In this document: positions 57,475 through 64,000 of the stretch, one piece after another | How positions within the stretch are numbered: the stretch's first letter is position 1 | How the letters are laid out: each line of letters starts with the position of its first letter | From: Diplosphaera chodatii | Lineage: Eukaryota; Chlorophyta; Trebouxiophyceae; Prasiolales; Stichococcaceae | Assembly (NCBI GenBank): GCA_032358165.1 | Contig: JAALGY010000032.1 | Span: 1,674,001 to 1,738,000 of the forward strand | Length of the DNA: 64,000 nt | Direction: 5' to 3' | Position numbers and translations under genes: made by a program | The notes under the pieces: generated by a model | Seen by the model: the letters and a program-made list of their open reading frames with translations, nothing else | What the model was told of the DNA's origin: nothing | Database searches by the model: none

Positions 57475-60400
57475 ATGGCTCAGACTAGCCTGTCACCTGC
57501 TAGTCAGCGGCTTCTCAGAGAGCTGCAGTCGATTGTCGCAGACCTCTGTGAAACTGCAGCACCTGGCAAGTCCCTGAGCAGCCCAAAGCTGGAGAAATTG
57601 CGAAGTGTAGCCTTTGCTCTCAAAACGTCGATAGGGCTACGCCAGCACTGTAAACCTTCTGACACAGACCATGAGACCCTCTGGAATGCTGTGTGCGATC
57701 TGTGGGTGAGCGCATGCCAGCGCCTGTTGCTTGTGGCAAAGCTGAGCTACAGTGCCTCGTTTCCTTGCAAAAAGCACCTGTCTGCTTTATACGCTAGCAT
57801 GCTTGGAGTGAGCACTGCAGAACCTAGCGGTTGAACGCCACAACCATGCACCGGATGCAGCCAATGGCAGGGAGCCAGAACTGCGGCAGGTTGCCAGGTG
57901 CCAAATGCTGCTGTCCTACGCATCGAGACAGCACGCTGACATCGTTGTGCAATTGCTGTGCATGCATGCGCAGCAGAGTTCCGGATGCACCAGTGTGTAG
58001 TGCCTACATTTTGAACGCCATGCAGTGACCTGCTGGCGCTGTTGTCAGACTATGCCCTCACCACCGAGGGACGGGCAACTCAACTCAGCTTCCTCACAAG
58101 AGTATGTGCTGTTGGTCCATCTGCAGCAAGTAACGCTGCTGTGCATGCCCCAAGTCACATTTATCGTCACTGCTTGTTCACAGCTGACACAGCACAGTTG
58201 TCGGCGCCCGTGCCAAACGACCAGCTCACCATCGATGTTCGTTAAGCCCAGCATGCAGGGCGTAATCTGTTAGGATATACATGTAGCTGAAAACCCTATT
58301 TCGTTCGCCTTGCTCCATGCAGACTGGGCAGCTGTGGATGAAGCAGGGCGAGCATGAGATGGCAGAGGGCTGTTTTGCTGCTGCCATGGCACACACTGCA
58401 AACATCTCTGAGACATGCTCCAGCACCGTTCTGCCTGACGCTCGGCGCGAGCAGCTGGTTGACTCAGTGGCAGAGCTGTATCAATGTCGGGCGCAGGCGG
58501 CCTGGGCTCTGCAGCAGGAGGTGACATTGCACTGTCAGCTGTGTGGGCCCATGAGAACTGCATGATTTCGGATGTCCCTGACACGCGCCGACAGAAAGGA
58601 CGCCTTTGCGATGATAACACGCTGCTGCTGGGAACAGGAGCTGGCAGAACAAATGCTGCAGCAGGCAAAAGACTTGCTGGGCATCGACCTGCTGTCTGGC
58701 CGCCAGGCAGTGAAGTTGTCCATTGGCCTCGCACATGTGCTCACAATCGAGGTACATGTCCTTTCACGGCTCCCTGCTGCAACCCTGCTGCAACCCCCAT
58801 GATGCACTGCAATGTACATGGTTGGGACTCAGAATGCCGATGTGTATACCGATATACTGTGACTCACTACATATGTGTACATACATGTATATACAGTGTC
58901 ACAGCAAGGTGCAGGCTGCTGCACGTCTACCATGGGCAGTATGCTGATCTCCATGGCCTCCGCCCAGCGCAGGGCCAGCAGCGCATGGAGCAGCGGCGAT
59001 TCAGTGCAGCCGTCAGCATCCTGGATGACGCCTATCGGTTGCTGAGTGGCATTGCCGACAGGGAGGAGGCTGAGCACACCAAGGCTGCCACTGCCGCCAT
59101 GCAATCTAGGGTCGGTATTGCCACGGTATTGTATCTGGGTGTGTGCTTGCCTTGTTGATCTAGCAAGCTTGCATGCATTTCTGCGCAGCGGTGAGGAGAG
59201 GTGCATGGCATGCGCAGGTTGTCAGGCTGCTCGCAAAGGCAAATCTGGATGCCGGGCAGCCGGGCCCAGCCCTGAACTGCATCAAGGTCAGCATGCATCA
59301 GCCTTTGGATCTGCACTGCCACAGTGACTCCCGGCAGTACGTGCTGTGTGCGGTACAGCGGCCTTGATGTTGAGGAGAGTAGGTGGGTCATTGTCTGTGC
59401 AGGTGCTACGAGAAGTGGCACAAGAGATGCAGGAGGACGGTGGGGAAGGCAGCAATGTGGTGGGACATGGTGACAACGCCTCTGTCAGCAACAGCATGGG
59501 CAAGGGCGCAGTGGCTTACCTGGCAATGCGAGCACTGCTGGCTTTGGGCCGCAGTGCAGAGGCACAGACGGAGCTGCTGGCAATGGCCTCTGCGCCAGAT
59601 ACTCCCCTTGCTCTCTGCATGTCTGCCATGAAGGTGATCCACCATGACATAATTGCTGAGCACTTTTGGCATATCATATGTCAAGAATAGTGACACGCTG
59701 ACGACAGACTTCAAGGACAAGTGGCAACCGCTTGCCAGGCTGACCTGAGCCTGATCAAACGGTGCCCCCACGACCCGTATGCAGGAGCTGCTGGCACATG
59801 GGGAGGAGGTGCAGCTGGCAGTGGTGCCGGCATTGGCAGAGGTGCTGCAGAGCCGGTTTGCAGGGGACCCAGAGCTGCCTGTCGGGCTTGTACAGGTTGT
59901 CACCTGAAGACATCGTGTGAGGGTGGGGACATGCCTGCGCATGCACTACAATCCTGTGTGCCCCTGCTCCACACGGTTGTCCTGCGTGCTACAGGCCTTG
60001 CTGGCCAGCACAACAGGCACTGGGGAAGCTGCAGAGGCGGCTGCTCTTGACTTGCTACACAATGACGCAACCATGGAGCTGTTGGCACAGGTGCTGCATG
60101 CTAACTTGCCGTAATCAGCAGGTCAACCAGACCGCATTGCAGCTTGCTTCCGAAGAGCGATGACAAACCATTGTTTGGTGGCGTTGCTTTGCAGGACAGG
60201 GCGAAGAACCACCGAGAACGGCTCCACCAAAGCCTTTGCAACCGGGTAGCATCTGCTCTTCTTTGCCATGCAAACGGCCTGCCTGCTTGCCTGCTGCCAT
60301 GAAGCCTGGCTATGATAATGCCCGAGGGGAACTGGACGTTATTAGTAGTGTCTGCTGCATGCAGGGTACTGAACGCTTCTACGCCAAGCACTATGAGGCG

Positions 60401-63400
60401 TGCACGCAGCTGTTCAGTGCTTCAATGCAGTACTGCAGCGACGATGTGCAGCGGGCCAAGGGCGCCCGCCTGCTCGCGCTCTGCTCACTGGCCTGCAATG
60501 AGCCAGACAGGTGCTGGCAGACGTGCTTACAAATGCTCACGGCGGCGAGCTGTGCAAGATTGATGCCACGCAGACTCTGGGGTCCTCATCTATGATGTGT
60601 ATGCACGACGTGCTGCCTGACCCCACTAGATCGTGTGTGTCATGCAAGGGCACTGGAATTTCTGGAGATCGCGACCAACCTGGAGCCAGACAGTGTGTAC
60701 TGCGCGTTCATTCGGTTTAAGGTGGTGCTCAGTAAAGGGGAGACGCAGTCAGCCATTACGGATCGGCTGCTGAACTGCCGCGGCTTCGACCCTCAGATCC
60801 TGAAGGTGTGGGATATGCAGAGACACAAGTCGTTATGAATCCACTTATCTGCCGATGATGCCACATTCTGAATGCTTTTGGGCAGGCGGTGTGTGTCGAG
60901 ACTATGGCCATGGAAATACCAGACGCAGCACAGGAGGCGCTGAAACTGTTGCACTCCCAGATTGTGAAAGGTGATGCTGCATGCCGGCCTGTGGCAGCTA
61001 TCCTATGAGCAGCAGACGCTCTTGATGTGCATGGTATCGTGCAGACGAGGCTGGCAGTCAGAGCGGGCAGGAGGCAAACGTCCTGCAGAATCTGGTCAGC
61101 ATCACTGCACATGAAGTCAAAGCCTCACCTGCAGGCAAGCCACCGACCCCCTGCAGACACACGGGCTACGGACACTCAGCGGCGGGTGCCTTCCAGCTAG
61201 AAGTAGACTCCTGCTTAGCGGTGTACTCACCATTGCCTGTGCATACGATGCAGGGACGCAGCAATTGGCTATTCATGATGACGCACATGGCAACAGCGAG
61301 CCACCATCTGCCGATGAACTTTCAACAGATGCTGCCAACCACTTCAACACGTACGAGCGTGTTGGTACATCTACCCATGCACTGCAGGCAGCAGTGGCTG
61401 TCTGGCTGGGTACCTGGGATTGCATGTCCGATGGTTATCTCGTATGTACTTGCGTATGATGCATGCAGACTAGCCGAGTACTGCAGCCTTGCAGCAGACC
61501 GCTTGGAGCACCTGGGCCCCGAGCGCTTCTATGCAAAGCTGGTGAGTTTAGTCACCAGATCATTTGGTCCACTTTGCAAGGTGCTTGGGAAGAGCAGTGG
61601 CATTGGAACGCGGCGCAGTGACTGGACGTGAAGTTGCCCCACAGGAGAGCAAGTGCCCACAGCACGAGTGGTTCACCGGCACGGCCTGGAACCTGGCCAA
61701 GCAAGCTGCAGACAAGCGCTGCTGGCAGGTGAGTGTGGTGACATATGCACAGCAAGGCCGTGCGTCCAGAACCGAGCCTCCAGCAGCGGCAGTGCAGTTC
61801 CACCAACAGGTGCTGCACTACGCAGGCAGCAGCTGTGATGTTCATGTCGGCTGCACGCATGCTTGCGGCCGGCCCAGCCCCCTCAGCAAACTGCCTCAAG
61901 TTGCAGCAGGTGCGCACAGCGGTGTCAGCTGTGATACATGCGGCTGTTACCAGGCATGCAGCAAACCGCATCAGAACGCCAATATTGCACTGCCAGACAT
62001 CTGGCTGAAGAATCTGGTCTGGCCCTCTGCTCCGGGCTTGCAGATGGCATACATGATGGCGGCCACAGCAACACTCGAGGCGCACCGCTTGGCGGGCTGC
62101 CCAACGGGGGCACCAGCGCTGGCACTGGCAGCCCAGTGCCTCGCTGGCGCTCGCACAGCCACAGAAAACCTGCACAGGCAGTTACCTGCCGCCAGTGGCA
62201 GCAATGACAAGTCCACCGTCTTTATCCACCTCAAGGTCGTGTTGCCTTTGCAGACTGCTAAGCCTCATCGCATAGTACTGCTTCACCCAACATGGCTGGC
62301 GGTGCTCGCCATAATCGGCAGCCGTGTGCCTTGATCACTGACCTGCCGTTTGGCTGTTGTGGTGTCAGCAGGAGTTTGAGCTTGCAGTGCACCAAGGCGA
62401 TGCTGCTGGGCAGCTCACAGCATTGCGCAAGTGCACTGCCTCGTCCAGCATTGCTGCTGACACCCTGCTGGAGATGTGCGACATGTGCAAAGGTACAGGA
62501 TTGCTGCCGGTGTTGGCAGTATATTGCAGCAAGTTGCGCACGCCGGACATGTTACCATAATGTAACCACTTACTTCTCAGCTGCGGCTGCCCATGCACCG
62601 GAGATGCCATCGTCCGCTGTAGATGTCATTTTCGAGCTAAAGGCATCATTATTGTATGTCATGAGGCTGCAGGCATCAGGCACCAGCGACATGCCTGTTC
62701 ATGAGCCCTTGATCTGTTGTGTTTGCTTTGCAGCAACGAGTCCACTCGTCCAAGAGGAGGCGCTGCGTACGGCATGGTTGCGACTCCTGCAGGAGCCGCA
62801 ACCGCGTCTGGACAAGGTCGCCGTGGTGAGACTGTGCGTGTTGTGATCGTCTTGCTGCATCCTGCAGCGTGCTACCTGTCACCTCATGTCTGTACGGGTT
62901 TGCAACATGCAGTACATTCCAGCTGCTAACTTCGCCGCTTCCTCATGCAGGTGACCAGGGACCTGGTGCAGCTCATGCCGACAGATGCACAGAAGCTTGA
63001 GCGCTTCAAGGAAGCCGCCGACATGCTCGGCCGCATCAAGGCGGCCGACTACCCTCGCAGATGCGTGCAGACCTGCACGGCCTGTCAAGGCACCACAGAC
63101 CAGTTTGTGGGTTGATGTCAGTGCATGACACGTGGCTCTTGCACAGAAGACGTGCTGCCAACTCAGCCGGTTGTCGACTTTCAGGGAGCTGCAGTGGCTG
63201 GTATCCACTTGCTGGAATCGCGGCTGCCACCACGCCACATTTGATCGCCCGGACAAGGCGGTGGGCTTCATGGAGGTGGCGCTGCAGCTGCTGGACTTCT
63301 GCCCCGAGCTCCTGGACCGCAAGGTGTGGGCTGTGCTGCATGGTTCAGCATGGTTAAGATGCCTGCTGCCCAAACTTTGCGCCCAAAGTGCCAGTTGTTG

Positions 63401-63889
63401 GGCATTCCTTTCCAAGCAGCACCATACCACGAGGCGGCTCTGAGGTGGCAGTGCAAGGCTGTGGTTCTACTGTCACGTGCTGATGCGGAGATGCGAGACA
63501 CGGTCAGTTACACACTGTCCACCTGGGTGCACGCTCTGCAGACATGCATGGAGGGCACCCTGGAGGAAAAGCGCAAGGAAGTCGTGAAGCCCACTACGCT
63601 GAACCCCACCAGCATCAGCAGGCTCTGCTCGGCCAGCCTGCGACATGGACGTGGCGACCACTCCACCGTCAGCAAGTCCGGACTGCCGCTGCCTCCTGCA
63701 GCACTGATGACAGCAGACGGGCAGGGCGGTGCGAGCACTGATCAGATGGCGGCAGGCGCAGCTGCCTCAGCACCACGTGCAGAGTTGCCACAAGCAACGT
63801 CACAGCAACTGCGCAAGGAGAAAGCCGAAGCTGGGACAGCAGAAATGGATGCCGACACGCCGCTGGACCTGGAGGTGGACGGCGAATGA
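57475..63889 (+). CDS. Spo22/ZIP4/TEX11-like TPR protein (meiotic crossover factor)
   Basis: A long, many-exon gene. The start is MAQTSLSPASQRLLRELQSI (exon 57475-57807), continued in phase by NLAVERHNHAPDA...QMLLSYASRQHADIV (57821-57955) and DLLALLSDYALTTEG (from 58027). TPR-like helical segments follow: ERFYAKHYEACTQLFSASMQ (60370), ALEFLEIATNLEPDS (60645), AEYCSLAADRLEHLGPERFY (61474), EWFTGTAWNLAKQAADKRCW (61659), FELAVHQGDAAGQLTALRK (62370), and ELQWLVSTCWNRGCHHATF then DKAVGFMEVALQLLDF (63190-63300). The xW.xxTxWNxG motif beside helical repeats is characteristic of the Spo22/ZIP4/TEX11 family, which promotes class I crossovers in meiosis. It ends ADTPLDLEVDGE at 63889. Many internal splice sites are unresolved. 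Confidence 0.78.
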
Positions 63890-64000
63890 GGCGACAGCTT
63901 ACACTCGCTGATGCATTGTGCAGCATCATGCGCCAACCTGGCTGCAGAAGGCAGCCGTTTGATATCACGTCCGTGAAACTGCCCCGTTCTCATATTGCAG

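Noticed and set aside
58855..58920. AT-rich inverted repeat with ctgtgac / gtcacag arms
   Set aside because: The arms are only 7 bp and the alternating purine-pyrimidine core (acatatgtgtacatacatgtatat) is simple sequence within a ZIP4-like intron.

Overview
The window looks like nuclear DNA from a green alga (Chlorophyta, possibly trebouxiophyte-like; the genus cannot be fixed from sequence alone). It is GC-rich and its genes are cut into many short exons with GT..AG introns and strong TGCAG acceptors. It carries plant/algal families: a CYP97-like cytochrome P450, a plastid Fe-superoxide dismutase, a plastid-type ATP/ADP translocase, an SBP-box (SPL/CRR1-type) regulator with ankyrin repeats, and a LON-domain protein. 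There are no operons, tRNAs, rRNAs, CRISPR arrays or insertion sequences that I can support. Most long single open frames are antisense or read-through artefacts of spliced genes. I rebuilt genes by joining exons whose splice phases agree and whose protein matches a known family.

Layout, left to right. UPF0390/DUF2462 protein (+, 275-918). P450 (-, 1275-4313). SMN-like spliceosome-assembly protein (+, about 4998-6128). GH125 alpha-1,6-mannosidase (-, 6439-9615), placed head to head with a lysosomal-type GH38 alpha-mannosidase (+, about 10666-18004) that carries an in-frame 54-bp minisatellite. Cys-motif (putative zinc) protein (-, 18383-19717). Nudix hydrolase (+, 20481-21502). NUP50-like nucleoporin (+, 21822-23423). 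FeSOD (-, 23669-24370). Alpha/beta hydrolase (-, 24666-26039). SPL/CRR1-like SBP regulator (-, 26838-33024). KISH/TMEM167 (+, 34110-34322). Two tandem paralogues of a multi-pass membrane class 3 lipase (-, 34805-42053 and 42775-49695). QCR7 of mitochondrial complex III (+, 50173-50544). LON substrate-binding-domain protein (-, 50834-52564). ATP/ADP translocase NTT (+, 53563-56954). Spo22/ZIP4/TEX11-like meiotic TPR protein (+, 57475-63889).

Genes mostly alternate in strand, giving divergent pairs with 0.4-1.1 kb between starts and convergent pairs with 0.2-0.5 kb between stops. The two mannosidases could act together on alpha-mannosides or N-glycans and share a 1-kb divergent promoter. That promoter holds a 14-bp palindrome with two GTAC cores, the core sequence bound by SBP-domain proteins such as the one encoded in this window. 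The least familiar object is the tandem lipase pair: about eight predicted membrane segments, a DAG-lipase-like catalytic domain and a Cys-containing tail, conserved exon by exon between the copies.
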